Assembly (NCBI GenBank): GCA_030017475.1
Contig: JASEIO010000010.1
Location: 1-43,250 of the forward strand
Direction: 5' to 3'
From: a bacterium
GTDB taxonomy: Bacteria; UBA9089; JASEIO01
DNA length: 43,250 bases
Below are positions 26,260 through 35,900 of the stretch, in pieces. The stretch's first letter is position 1; each line of letters opens with the position of its first letter. Position numbers and translations under genes: made by a program. A model generated the notes under the pieces. The model worked only from the letters and a program-made list of their open reading frames with translations. It ran no database searches and was not told the DNA's origin.

Positions 26260-26661
26260 ATGGTGAAATATAGGAATCCAATACCAACAGTTGATATTAT
26301 TATTGAGTTAGAAGAGGGGATTGTGTTGATTAAAAGGAAGAATCCACCCTATGGATGGGCGATTCCTGGTGGATTTGTCGATTATGGGGAGTCATTAGAA
26401 GAGGCAGCAAAGCGTGAAGCAAAAGAGGAGACAGGATTGGATATAAGATTAATTACTCAACTTCATACCTATTCTGACCCCAAAAGGGATCCTCGATTCC
26501 ATACCATTTCCACGGTTTTTATTGCTAAAGCGAATGGTGTACCTATGGCTTCATCAGATGCAAAAGAAGTAAAAGTATTTGATCTAAGTAACCTTCCAAA
26601 ACGCCTTGCCTTTGATCACAAAAATATCCTTCAAGATTATCTAAGATATAAATTTGGCTAA
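26260..26661 (+). CDS. Nudix hydrolase
   Basis: This 133-residue single-domain protein carries a complete Nudix box, [22 protein letters not shown] (positions about 38-60; pattern Gx5Ex7REUxEExGU satisfied), which binds the metal that activates water for nucleoside diphosphate-X cleavage. The small size and [16 protein letters not shown] sequence suggest an ADP-ribose or NUDT1-like pyrophosphatase, but the substrate cannot be fixed. There is no clear ribosome binding site. Its stop codon is part of the -35 region of the next promoter. Confidence 0.9.
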   Translation: MVKYRNPIPTVDIIIELEEGIVLIKRKNPPYGWAIPGGFVDYGESLEEAAKREAKEETGLDIRLITQLHTYSDPKRDPRFHTISTVFIAKANGVPMASSDAKEVKVFDLSNLPKRLAFDHKNILQDYLRYKFG

Positions 26662-26686
26662 AGTTGGGAAATAAATTTGTCGATAT
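26659..26686 (+). promoter_or_regulatory. Sigma-28-like promoter of the first FlgM-like gene
   Basis: TAAA at 26659-26662, 16 bases, then GTCGATAT at 26679-26686. The sigma-28/sigma-D consensus is TAAA-N15-GCCGATAA (or -GATAT), so seven of eight -10 bases match the sigma-D form. The same arrangement, with the same extended GCTAAAG and the same spacing, stands before the second FlgM-like gene. Confidence 0.65.
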
Positions 26687-26746
26687 TTATAATAGAGACA
26701 TAAATCTTCTTTTACAAAAGAAAAGGGCTATAGGGGTGGTGAATAA

Positions 26747-27199
26747 ATGGAGTTAGTGAGAGATGTTGGGGATCAGATAAGGTCATATGAACCTTTTCAT
26801 AAGGATAAAGAACCTAAAGAAAAACCAGTTGTTCCATTTGAAAAGGTGTTTTTAAAACCTGGAAGGGTAGAAAGAAAGGGTGTAACTTCTGAAGCTGAAA
26901 TAGAGGTTTTAAGGGGTCAAGATATCGATTCGGTAACTATTTCTCGGGAAGCAAAGGTTGCCTATGAGTTTGAAAGGATAGTTAGAATTATAAGAAGAAC
27001 CCCTGATGTTCGACATGAAAGATTGGCGCAACTAAGGGAGAAGATGAAAGATGGCACCTTAGTTATAAAAAAGGTGATTGAGGCAGTTGCTGAGAGGTTG
27101 AGAAATAGATTAATGGACAAAAAGGAAGAGAGTGGTATGGACCTTTTAATACCACCTGAATCTACTGCAAATGCAATTGCTGATTGGCTAGTAGGATAA
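26747..27199 (+). CDS. FlgM-like anti-sigma-28 factor, long form
   Basis: The 150-residue protein contains, from about residue 60 to 120, a match to the FlgM pattern: DSVTISREA, a helix, then TPDVRHERLAQLREKMKDGT and a final helix with AVAERL. FlgM proteins bind and inhibit the flagellar sigma factor sigma-28. The first 55 residues (proline- and charge-rich, probably disordered) and the last 30 are extra compared with a usual FlgM of about 90-100 residues. It is preceded by a sigma-28-like promoter, as are many flgM genes. No flagellar gene is nearby. Family assignment is by pattern, so moderate. Confidence 0.7.
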   Translation: MELVRDVGDQIRSYEPFHKDKEPKEKPVVPFEKVFLKPGRVERKGVTSEAEIEVLRGQDIDSVTISREAKVAYEFERIVRIIRRTPDVRHERLAQLREKMKDGTLVIKKVIEAVAERLRNRLMDKKEESGMDLLIPPESTANAIADWLVG

Positions 27200-27215
27200 A
27201 GTAAATAATTTTTGC

Positions 27216-27243
27216 TAAAGTTTTTTTGATATTTTGTCGATAT
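27216..27243 (+). promoter_or_regulatory. Sigma-28-like promoter of the second FlgM-like gene
   Basis: TAAA at 27216-27219, 16 bases, then GTCGATAT at 27236-27243. It shares GCTAAAG, spacing and -10 box with the promoter at 26659, while the spacer sequences differ, which argues that the boxes are conserved for function. Confidence 0.65.
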
Positions 27244-27266
27244 ATTAATAATGGAGATAATGGAAA

Positions 27267-27554
27267 ATGGTAATTAGGCCGATTTCAGAAATAGCAAACT
27301 CCTTAAATCCACAGAATGTAGCAAAAAGAGAAAAGGTAAAGGGAGAAAGTGTTGGAAGGGATAAGGTAGATATCTCTTCAGAAGGAAGGATATTACATCA
27401 GGTTCAACAAGCCTCAAATATTGTTTCCGAGGCTCCTGATATTAGAGTAGAAAAGGTCGAAGAAGCAAGAGAAAGGCTAACCACAAGTTATTATTTACAG
27501 CGACAAATAGTTGAGCGTATTGCGGAGCGTATTGCTAAGGCTTTAGGTTTCTGA
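27267..27554 (+). CDS. FlgM-like anti-sigma-28 factor, short form
   Basis: The 95-residue protein has the usual FlgM size. It shows the family order: N-terminal IRPISEIAN, a linker, DKVDISSEGR at about 33-42, a helix, APDIRVEKVEEARERL at about 56-71 and a C-terminal helix VERIAERIAKAL. It is a paralogue of the gene just upstream (same motif order, low identity). The usual glycine after the EEARERL helix is replaced by TTSYYLQRQ. It probably binds a sigma-28-type factor encoded elsewhere. A strong terminator follows. Confidence 0.72.
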   Translation: MVIRPISEIANSLNPQNVAKREKVKGESVGRDKVDISSEGRILHQVQQASNIVSEAPDIRVEKVEEARERLTTSYYLQRQIVERIAERIAKALGF

Positions 27555-27580
27555 TAATTTTATAGGGTATATAGATTTTT

Positions 27581-27622
27581 AAAGGGGTAAAGTAAGTGTG
27601 TAACTTTACCCCTTTTTATTTT
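27581..27622 (+). terminator. Strong rho-independent terminator
   Basis: AAAGGGGTAAAGT (27581-27593) pairs perfectly over 13 bp with ACTTTACCCCTTT (27603-27615) around a 9-base loop, followed by a T-rich tail. It ends the FlgM-like transcript and insulates rpoD. Confidence 0.92.
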
Positions 27623-27626
27623 CCCC

Positions 27627-27656
27627 TTGAATAGGACATCTTAAATATGATATAAT
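27627..27656 (+). promoter_or_regulatory. rpoD promoter, sigma-70 type
   Basis: TTGAAT (27627-27632), 18 bases, then the perfect -10 TATAAT (27651-27656). It lies about 100 bases before the rpoD start. Confidence 0.65.
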
Positions 27657-27758
27657 CTAACAAATTACAGAAAATACGAAATTCTAAACAAACTCAAAAC
27701 AAAAACTCAAAGTACACGCCTTTTTATTTGCCATCTGTGCTCAAAGAGGAGAAGTGAT

Positions 27759-28985
27759 ATGGAAAAAAGAAGGGAACCAAGCCTTGAGGAAATTGAGGCA
27801 CTTATAGAAAAAGGGAAAGAGGAAGGATTTGTTACCTATTCTGAAATTGAGGAGATATTTACTCCTCTATCCATATGGCATCCACATTTAGAAGATCTAT
27901 TTTCAAGACTTGAAGAGAGAAATATTGAAGTTATTGAAGAAGAGCCTATAGGAAAGGTAATTGAAGGAAAAGAAGTGGTTAAGGACTCAGTTAGGGCTTA
28001 TTTAGAAGAAATTGGACAAATCCCTTTGTTAACTCATGAACAAGAGGTAGAGATAGCTAAAAAGATAGAAAGATTACAATCAAAAATTAGAGATATAGAA
28101 GTAAAGTTTGGGGTTTCTACGAGTAAATTAAAACGGTTATTCAAAGGATGGAGAGATAAAAATATAAAAAAGGAAGCTTTTCCCAAGGCTTTACAAGGCA
28201 TTACGGAAGAGGAAATTCAACATATTATTCAGGAAATTGATCGCTTGCATGATGAAGTTTCGAAAAATAAGCAACGCTTTGTGGAGGCAAATCTAAGATT
28301 AGTAATTAAGGTAGCCAAAAAGTATGCAAATCAAGGGCTTCCCTTCTTAGACTTAATTAATGAAGGAAATATAGGACTAATGAGGGCTGTAGATAAATTT
28401 GACTACAAACAGGGTTATAAATTTTCAACCTATGCGATTTGGTGGATTAAACATGCTATAACCCGTGCAATAGCTGAAAAGGCAAGGACTATTCGGGTGC
28501 CAGTATATATATTAGAAGTAATAAGTAAGTTTATAAAGATTACGCGAAACCTGGTTCAGGAATTAGGAAGAGAGCCTCGCCTTTCTGAAATTGCAGAAAG
28601 GATGAAGATGGATGTTGCTAAAATTATTGAGATCGCTAATGTGGTTAAGGAACCTGATTCCTTAGAATCACCTGTTGGAGAAGAAGGAAATATTCAACTT
28701 GGGGATTTAATTGAGGATAAAAAAATCTTATCTCCTGGTGAAATAACCTTTTTAACAATACTTAAGGAACAGATAAGTAAACTGTTAGACAGATTAAGGG
28801 AAAATGAGAAAGAGGTAATAAGATTGCGGTATGGGATAGATGGGGCTTTGCCACATACCTTAGAAGAGGTAGGAAAGGTGATGGGGCTTACCCGTGAAAG
28901 AGTGAGACAGATAGAAAGAGATGCCTTGAAAAAGCTTCGTTCTTTTAAGATTAGTAAAGAATTACATGATTTTTTGATTGAGTAG
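27759..28985 (+). CDS. rpoD: Primary RNA polymerase sigma factor (sigma-70)
   Basis: The 408-residue protein has region 1.1 (about 8-60, EIEALIEKGKEEGFVTYSEI), region 1.2 (DSVRAYLEEIGQIPLLTHEQE, about 76-96), and region 2 with NLRLVIKVAKKYANQGLPFLDLINEGNIGLMRAVDKFDY and KFSTYAIWWIKHAITRAIAEKART. It continues with region 3 and region 4 (TLEEVGKVMGLTRERVRQIERDALKKLR). All sequences are quoted in outline. The non-conserved insert between 1.2 and 2 is short, as in Gram-positive SigA. It directs housekeeping transcription; the TTGACA/TATAAT promoters in this window fit it. AGAGGAG precedes the ATG. Confidence 0.96.
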   Translation: MEKRREPSLEEIEALIEKGKEEGFVTYSEIEEIFTPLSIWHPHLEDLFSRLEERNIEVIEEEPIGKVIEGKEVVKDSVRAYLEEIGQIPLLTHEQEVEIAKKIERLQSKIRDIEVKFGVSTSKLKRLFKGWRDKNIKKEAFPKALQGITEEEIQHIIQEIDRLHDEVSKNKQRFVEANLRLVIKVAKKYANQGLPFLDLINEGNIGLMRAVDKFDYKQGYKFSTYAIWWIKHAITRAIAEKARTIRVPVYILEVISKFIKITRNLVQELGREPRLSEIAERMKMDVAKIIEIANVVKEPDSLESPVGEEGNIQLGDLIEDKKILSPGEITFLTILKEQISKLLDRLRENEKEVIRLRYGIDGALPHTLEEVGKVMGLTRERVRQIERDALKKLRSFKISKELHDFLIE

Positions 28986-29047
28986 TAAAGTAGTTATCAG
29001 TTTTTAGTTGTTGTCAGATAAGATATACGGATAGAGGAGTAAAATAG

Positions 29048-30802
29048 ATGAGAGATGATGATAACGAACCGATGGAGTTGAAGATTAAAAGGATTGATGT
29101 AGCCAGAGGGAAAGCGAAAGGAGACGTGTTACTTAAGAATGCACGCCTTGTAAATGTCTTTTCAGGGGAGATATATAGAACAAATGTGGTATTAAGTGAT
29201 GGTATGATTGCAGGTATAGGACAGGAATATGATTCTTCGAAAGAGGTGTATGATTTAGACGGTAAATACTTAACCCCTGGTCTTTTTGATGCACATGTTC
29301 ACCTGGAGAGCTCCTTAATTAGTCCTTCGGAGTATGCTAAAGCCGTTATTCCGCATGGTACTACCTCTGTAATTATTGATCCACATGAGATAGCTAACGT
29401 ATTAGGATTGAAAGGCATCGAATATATGTTGAATTCAACCTCCACACTTCCACTTACGGTATATATTATGGTTCCAAGTTGTGTTCCAGCAACTAACTTG
29501 GAAACTGGAGGTGCCACATTGACTTCGCAGGAGATATGTAAAATTTTAAAAGATTCGAGGGTACTTGGTTTAGCAGAACTTATGAATGTTCCTGGGGTAT
29601 TAAACAAAATCCCACAAGTTTTACGAAAAGTGATTGTAACACAAAAGAGTGGAAAGATAATTGATGGACATTCCCCGCTACTTACAGGTCGTGATCTAAA
29701 TGCCTATACTTGTGTAGGCATTACTTCAGACCACGAATGTACTGAAGTTTCTGAAGCGCGGGAGAAGATACGACTTGGTATGAGGATTATGATAAGAGAA
29801 GGCGGGGCAGCTAAAAATTTAGAGGCGCTTCTTCCTATGGTTACTGATTTAAATTACAGATGGTGTATGTTTGTATCAGATGACTTACATCCAGAAGAGA
29901 TGGTATCAAGCGGTCATATGGACAGGATCTTAAGAAAGGCTGTAGCTCTGGGTGTTAGTCCTATAAAGGCTGTCCAGATGGCTACTATAAACCCTTGTGA
30001 ATATTTTGGAATAAAAAGGAAGGGCGGAGTGGCGCCAGGCTACATAGCTGATTTATGTATCTTTGAAGATCTAAGACGCTTTAGAGTAAAAATGGTGTTC
30101 AAAGAAGGTAGATTAGTGGCAAAGGATGGAGAGATGGTTAAAGAGGTGTCTTCCTATGAAGATAATTCGGTTTTAAACACAGTCCACATTCCTCACCTTA
30201 CACTTGACAGGTTAAAAATTAGAGGGGATACAGGGAAGGCACGTGTTATCGGCTTAATTCCAGATCAAATCGTCACTAAAAAACTTGAAATGGAGGTTAA
30301 AATAGAAGATGGCTATGTTGTATCTTCGGTAAAAAGAGATATCTTAAAGTTGGTAGTGATTGAAAGACATAAAGGGAAAGGTGCGATCGGATTAGGTTTA
30401 GTCCATGGATTTGGTTTGAAAAAGGGTGCCCTTGCCTCATCCGTTGCCCATGATTCACATAATCTTATTATAGTAGGTACGAATGATCAAGATATGTTGT
30501 TTGCCGCGCGCAAAGTGGCTGAGATGGGTGGTGGATATGTTGTTGTAGAGCGGGAAAGGGTACTTGCCGATTTACCATTACCTATCGCTGGACTAATGTC
30601 CTCCCTCACACTTTTAGAGGTTCAAGATAAGCTAAATACACTTCTTCGAACTACCCATGCATTAGGAGTAAAGGTGGAGAATCCTTTCATTACCCTTTCA
30701 TTTTTAGCCCTACCAGTAATTCCAGAATTACGACTTACTGACCAAGGTTTGATTGATGTGAATGAGTTTAAGGTTGTGCCTTTATTTAGAGAGGCGAGAT
30801 GA
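29048..30802 (+). CDS. ade: Adenine deaminase
   Basis: This amidohydrolase converts adenine to hypoxanthine and ammonia. The 584-residue product has the metal ligands in DAHVHLESS (His83, His85), then DPHEIANVLG, a GHSPLLTGRDLNAY segment, TSDHECTE and the catalytic SDDLHPEEM. The C-terminal adenine-deaminase domain includes SSVAHDSHNLIIVGTND. The start has GAGGAG 8 bases upstream. Its stop overlaps the hpt start (ATGA), so the product hypoxanthine can be recycled directly by the next enzyme. Confidence 0.96.
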   Translation: MRDDDNEPMELKIKRIDVARGKAKGDVLLKNARLVNVFSGEIYRTNVVLSDGMIAGIGQEYDSSKEVYDLDGKYLTPGLFDAHVHLESSLISPSEYAKAVIPHGTTSVIIDPHEIANVLGLKGIEYMLNSTSTLPLTVYIMVPSCVPATNLETGGATLTSQEICKILKDSRVLGLAELMNVPGVLNKIPQVLRKVIVTQKSGKIIDGHSPLLTGRDLNAYTCVGITSDHECTEVSEAREKIRLGMRIMIREGGAAKNLEALLPMVTDLNYRWCMFVSDDLHPEEMVSSGHMDRILRKAVALGVSPIKAVQMATINPCEYFGIKRKGGVAPGYIADLCIFEDLRRFRVKMVFKEGRLVAKDGEMVKEVSSYEDNSVLNTVHIPHLTLDRLKIRGDTGKARVIGLIPDQIVTKKLEMEVKIEDGYVVSSVKRDILKLVVIERHKGKGAIGLGLVHGFGLKKGALASSVAHDSHNLIIVGTNDQDMLFAARKVAEMGGGYVVVERERVLADLPLPIAGLMSSLTLLEVQDKLNTLLRTTHALGVKVENPFITLSFLALPVIPELRLTDQGLIDVNEFKVVPLFREAR

Positions 30803-31329
30803 AAAGGGAGCCTGTATTGTTAATCTCTAAAGAGGATATCCAAAAAAGGGTTCAAGAATTAGCCAGAGAGATATCCAAAGATTACCGGGATAAGAAGCCT
30901 TTTGTTATATGCATCCTTAAGGGGGCATGGATGTTTATGGCTGATTTGGTGAGAGAACTTAAAGTGCCTGTAGAATGTGACTTTTTAGCAGTATCAAGTT
31001 ATGGAGGAGAGACCGAAAGTTCTGGGGTAGTAAAGATCATGGCTGATTTGACTCGCCCTATAGAAGGGAAGGACGTTTTGATAGTGGAGGATATTGTAGA
31101 TACCGGCCTTACTCTAAGATATCTTAAGGAGATTTTACTATCTCGAGCCCCAAAAAGTCTAAAAATTTGTACCCTTTTGGACAAACCTTCAAGACGTCAA
31201 GTGAAGATTAAATTGGATTATGTAGGATTTGAGGTTCCTGATAGATTCGTGGTAGGATATGGACTTGATTGCCAAGAGCACTTTAGGAATTTGCCATACA
31301 TTGCCTACGTAGAACCAACGAATAGATAG
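30799..31329 (+). CDS. hpt: Hypoxanthine phosphoribosyltransferase
   Basis: The enzyme converts hypoxanthine (and usually guanine) plus PRPP to IMP or GMP. The 176-residue product has the PRPP-binding motif VLIVEDIVDTGLTL near residue 94-107, ILKGAWMFMADLVREL near 40, and the purine-binding VGFEVPDRFVVGYGLD near 141-156. It is translationally coupled to ade, giving a two-step adenine to IMP salvage unit. IMP could then feed the IMP dehydrogenase-like enzyme upstream. Confidence 0.95.
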   Translation: MKREPVLLISKEDIQKRVQELAREISKDYRDKKPFVICILKGAWMFMADLVRELKVPVECDFLAVSSYGGETESSGVVKIMADLTRPIEGKDVLIVEDIVDTGLTLRYLKEILLSRAPKSLKICTLLDKPSRRQVKIKLDYVGFEVPDRFVVGYGLDCQEHFRNLPYIAYVEPTNR

Positions 31330-31392
31330 GATATAAGGATACGTTTTACTACGTCCCTAATTAGATTAACTAAAAACCGGTGTAAAGATTAA

Positions 31393-32025
31393 TCATTTCC
31401 TATTTAGGTTTAATGCTACAGCAGCACATCCTATACCAAAAGCCAAAAATTGATAATAGCCCTTCTCTTTCTTTAGTTCAATGGTCTCCTCTTTAACCTC
31501 TCTTATCTCACGACCTATCTCATCTATTTGGGTTTTTATTATGGTTTCTTTCTGTTCAATGAGTTTATCCCTTTCAGCCACCTCTCTCTGTAATTCCCTT
31601 ACCTCATTTTGAAGTCTTGCTATCTCCTCTTCCTTTTCTCTAATAAGTGCCTCTTTGACATCCTTTAAAGTATCCAAGCTCGCTCTTAGATTTTTTACCT
31701 CTTCCTCTAGTTTAATAATTAACTCTTCCTTTTTCTTTAGAACCTCTCTTTTTACCATAATTGGTTCTGATGAAGGGATTACTAATTTCCTCCCAGGACA
31801 AATGTAGTTAGGATTTCTAATATACGTATTTCCATCATATAACCATAGCTTTGGCCAAAGCATTGGATCATGCAAAAATTTCTTTGCTAATTTGGCCAAG
31901 GAATCTCCTTTTTTTATGGTATAGATAAAATCTTCTTCATCAACTTCTAAGGCATAGGCAAAGGAAGTACTGAGGAAACTACTGATGAACATTCCTATAA
32001 TTACTAATGAGATAAATTTTCGCAT
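31393..32025 (-). CDS. Secreted LysM protein with coiled coil and C-terminal membrane segment
   Basis: The 210-residue product starts at ATG 32025, preceded by AGGAGG; the extra 11 upstream codons are rejected. A signal peptide covers about 1-25. A single LysM domain follows at about 31-83 (YTIKKGDSLAKLAKKFLHDP ... NPNYICPGRKLVIP), a peptidoglycan-binding fold. A long charged coiled coil runs from about 90 to 185, and a hydrophobic segment lies at the C-terminus (FLAFGIGCAAVALNL). It could tether the cell wall to a membrane. It is the last gene of the three-gene set with the PorV-like and Ig-repeat proteins. Confidence 0.8.
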   Translation of the reverse strand: MRKFISLVIIGMFISSFLSTSFAYALEVDEEDFIYTIKKGDSLAKLAKKFLHDPMLWPKLWLYDGNTYIRNPNYICPGRKLVIPSSEPIMVKREVLKKKEELIIKLEEEVKNLRASLDTLKDVKEALIREKEEEIARLQNEVRELQREVAERDKLIEQKETIIKTQIDEIGREIREVKEETIELKKEKGYYQFLAFGIGCAAVALNLNRK

Positions 32026-32090
32026 ATACCCCACCTCCTCTCTAACCACTGATTCCACTGACCTTTAATCATTCTGTATAATCTATAGTT

Positions 32091-32933
32091 CTAAAATTTG
32101 AATGTTGCAGATATATAATGATTATTTGGAAGGTCTTTATTTAACCTTCCAAAGGCATAGTCTAATTGCCATATCTTTTGCTTGAATCCTGTACCTACGC
32201 ATAAACCTCCATCCTTAATAGCACCAATCCTTAACGCAACCATTCCATTCCAAACATATTCTGCACCCATTCGATAGGTAATTTTAGAATCACTATCTTT
32301 ATATTTCTCTTTATTACCTATGTCTAAATCTACAATTATTTCATCATTTATCTTATAGGCACATCCCATAGTAATCGAAGTAGGTACCTTTTCATCTCTA
32401 ACCTTTGCATCTATATTTCTAATCATTAGAGCTAAGGTTAAATCCTCCAGGAAATCCGTTATTGCTCCTAAATCTAAGCCAACTCCCCAATCACTCCCTA
32501 AGGCAGAATCTAAATTTAGAAATGTTAGGTTTACCCCAATAACTGCTTTAGGATGAACTCGTTTGGCATAGGATATAGCATATATAGTCTCGTCTATATT
32601 GGTCTTCTTCGTAGGTCCAGCACCAATTCCAATTGACCCCGCCTCTAATTCAGCACCTTGATTAACTGAGGATAAACCCATATTCTTTTGAGCTAAGGCA
32701 ATATAATTAACATCAATTACCCCAAACTTATTCGCCCGCATAAATGTTCCTTCCATCTGCTTCAGGCGGAATAAACCAGCTGGATTATAATAGGTAGCGT
32801 TAACATCATCGCATACAGCAGTAAATGCACCACCCATACCAATAGCTCTTGCACCAACCCCTTCAAACTTAAATCCTGCATAAGAGGTACTGCTTAAGAC
32901 TAATAAAATAGTAATTATAAGTGCCCTTTTCAT
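32091..32933 (-). CDS. PorV/PorQ-like outer membrane beta-barrel protein
   Basis: The 280-residue product has a signal peptide (1-19, cut after SYA) and begins KFEGVGARAIGMGGAFTAV. This is followed by DDVNATYYNPAGL, the signature N-terminus of the PorV/PorQ family (related to FadL-type barrels). Alternating short beta strands run to the C-terminal aromatic residue (ATFKF), as expected for an outer membrane barrel. In Bacteroidota PorV is a type IX secretion component that escorts cargo at the outer membrane. It lies 61 bases after a giant secreted protein that carries a FlgD/T9SS-like C-terminal domain, which suggests a partner role (inference). Confidence 0.83.
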   Translation of the reverse strand: MKRALIITILLVLSSTSYAGFKFEGVGARAIGMGGAFTAVCDDVNATYYNPAGLFRLKQMEGTFMRANKFGVIDVNYIALAQKNMGLSSVNQGAELEAGSIGIGAGPTKKTNIDETIYAISYAKRVHPKAVIGVNLTFLNLDSALGSDWGVGLDLGAITDFLEDLTLALMIRNIDAKVRDEKVPTSITMGCAYKINDEIIVDLDIGNKEKYKDSDSKITYRMGAEYVWNGMVALRIGAIKDGGLCVGTGFKQKIWQLDYAFGRLNKDLPNNHYISATFKF

Positions 32934-32994
32934 AATTCCACCCCTCTTATTTAGTTGTCAGTTATTATCTAACAACCAAAAGCTAACAACTCTT

Positions 32995-35900
32995 TTATTT
33001 TACAATTCCAATAGCCTTTACCTTTGTTGCCTCCTCATTCCCTGCCACAATCTTTACCTGATATACATAGATTCCATTATCTACTATATCCCCTCGTTCG
33101 TCTTTTCCATCCCAGGAAATTTCAACGGTTCCTGGTTGTGTTGATGAAAATTTATTGATCCTTTCCCACACTAAATGTCCAATAGAGTCATATATCCGAA
33201 CCTCCATCCTTCCTTCAAGTGCTGAAGTTCGACACTGGATTGACACAAGATTCTGTCCATTAGGAGAAAATGGATTCTCTGTACAGATCACATCCGTTAG
33301 TAGTTCATCTGGATCCCTTACATCAATACCTAAGGTATATTTTGTAAAATGATCGATTTCCGCTATAACCATATCTTTCTCTTTATCTACCTTGCTTGGT
33401 ATCTTCAACCATCCATATCCATCATAGAAGAATATACCAATCTGTGACTCATCTTTAATCCCTGCCTGTTTAAACTCATCACTTTCTGGATTGTATTCCA
33501 TGGTCAATCTTACTGGTTTGCGGAAAAGTAATCCTTTTGGGGCTAATTCAAAGGTACCACCAATCGTCTTAAATCCTGTAATCTCTGGTTTATCAGTCGG
33601 TTTAACTGTAATATTAGTCTGCTTCGATAGTGCCCCTTCCGGTATCTCTAAGGTCAAACCACCATTCTTGATTGTACCACCATCTGGTCCAATTGACTTT
33701 CTCACCTCTCTTAATTGTACCAAAATCTTCTTATCCTTTATCTCCTTATTCTTGTTTCCTGCCTTATCTGTAACTATAACCGAGTATGTAATTGGCTCAG
33801 TTTGATTTAGTGGGATATCAATTACGTATGTAGCAATACCTTTTTCGATAACTCCATCTCCTGGATCCTCATCTATATCCTCAATCTCCATAGTAACTAA
33901 ATGCTCACCCTCTCTATCCTTATATCTTAAGGTTGCATCTTCAACAGAAACATTATCCGAAACCTCCACACTTATCTTTATTTGGTCACCTGCTATAGCC
34001 GTTGTTGGATTAATAAATGGTAAAGAAGATATATCAGATTCGGTTAATCTTACGGTTGGTTTATCGTTATCTGTAACACTTATATTATATAAGCGACTCA
34101 TTGATACATTACCAGCTATATCCTCTGCCTCGATATAATAATCTATTACCCCTGTATAATCCGAAGCCACCTTTAATCCCACTTCATACTGCCCTTTCCC
34201 TTTATTATAGGTCAAGTACACTGGTTGTTTTGTATCCTCTATTGCCTTATCAGGTTCATAATATAACCTAACATCCTTTACTCCATCCGAAATATTGTCC
34301 GAAACCTTACAGGTTACCACTACCTCATCTCCAGTTGTTCCAGATATGTTATACAAACCTGAAATAACTGGTGGTTCTTTATCTACGACCTTAATCTTAT
34401 AGTTTCCACTTGTTGACTCATTCTTAGATAGATCGCTTGCCCTAACATAATAATCTATATCTCCAACATAATCACTCGCTATACCTAAAGTTACCTCATA
34501 CCTTTTGGTATCAGGATTATAAACCATTGAGACTGGTGAATTGGGTGTTGCCTTATCCTTTGGTGAATATTCTAATGTGACCTTATCTATATCTCCAGTG
34601 ATATTATCAGTAACTTTTGCTTCAACTACTACCTCTTTCCCAGCTTCTACCTCTAAATCTTTTAGTTCTGTAATCTCAGGTGAAATTGTATCACCAATCG
34701 AAATCGTATGCCTTCCATCTCCAGTTGGCTCCCTTCTTTTATTCCCTGCCAAGTCCTCTGCCTCCACCCAATATCTTAAATCCCCTTTAAAATTCTTGGA
34801 GATGGTTAAATCAACCCTACCATCTCGGAATTCGACTGGGGATACAGGCTTCTCTATAGCATCACTGGGTTCATATCTCAAAACCGACTTTTTAACCCCT
34901 ATGTTATCAGTTATTGTGGCACGTATGGTTATAGTATCCCCTGTATCTGCCTTTAATGGATTATCCGAATTTAGGATTATAATAGGCTTATCATCATCCC
35001 TAACCTCTATCTCATATTCCCCTTCACCATAAGGATCCCTTATCTCATTTCCTGCCTTATCACTTGCTTTTAGATAGTAGGTTATCTTCCCAACCTTATC
35101 CTTTGCAATAGGGATCGTAGTCTTTGTCCCTCCACCCTTTTTCCCTGGAAGTTTAATCTTGACCTCAACCTCTTCTCCATCGATCGGTTTATAATAAAGG
35201 TTTGCACTCTCAAGTTCTACATTATCAGTTATCGTAGCCCGAAGTTCCACTGGATCTCCTGTTGTTGCCTCTTTAATCTCAGTAACTTTGATTATAGGTG
35301 GATCATCATCCTTAACCGAAATTTTGTAGGTTCCATCCTTTGGATCACGTGCCTCATTTTCATCCTTATCCACTGCTACGATATAATACTCTACCTCTCC
35401 TTCCTTATCCTCCATTTCTATTGTCTTTGAATATACATCATCACCCACCTTATCCATAACCAAAACAGTCTCACCGACTGCTCCTATCTTGTAATAATGT
35501 AAGGTAACCCCCTCCTCTTTTAATTCTACATTGTCTTTGACTGTAGCCTCAATCTTTACTGGATCACCAGTTGTCCCTTCGGTATCCCCCGTTGCCTTTT
35601 CTATCGTAGGTGGGGTATTATCTGAAACAATAATCTCTCTACTTTCTCTAACTGAATTGTTTGCCTCGTCCTTAACGGTTATCTCGTATTTTATCTTACC
35701 AATGAAATCCTTGGAAATCTCTAATTCAACAGTCCCCTTCATAAAATCAACTGGTTCTGGTGGAGAAACTATTGCCTCATCTGGCTCATATTGTAATGTA
35801 GCTTCCGTAATCTCTATATTGTCTTCCATAACTTGAGTAGCGATAGTAATTATATCCCCTGCCTTAGCAGTCTTTGGATTCTCATTACTCAATATCAAGG

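Noticed and set aside
27759-28985. Sigma factor as the sigma-28 partner of the FlgM-like proteins
   Set aside because: It has region 1.1, a clear region 1.2 and the housekeeping region 4, so it is the primary sigma-70 and not a FliA-type factor.
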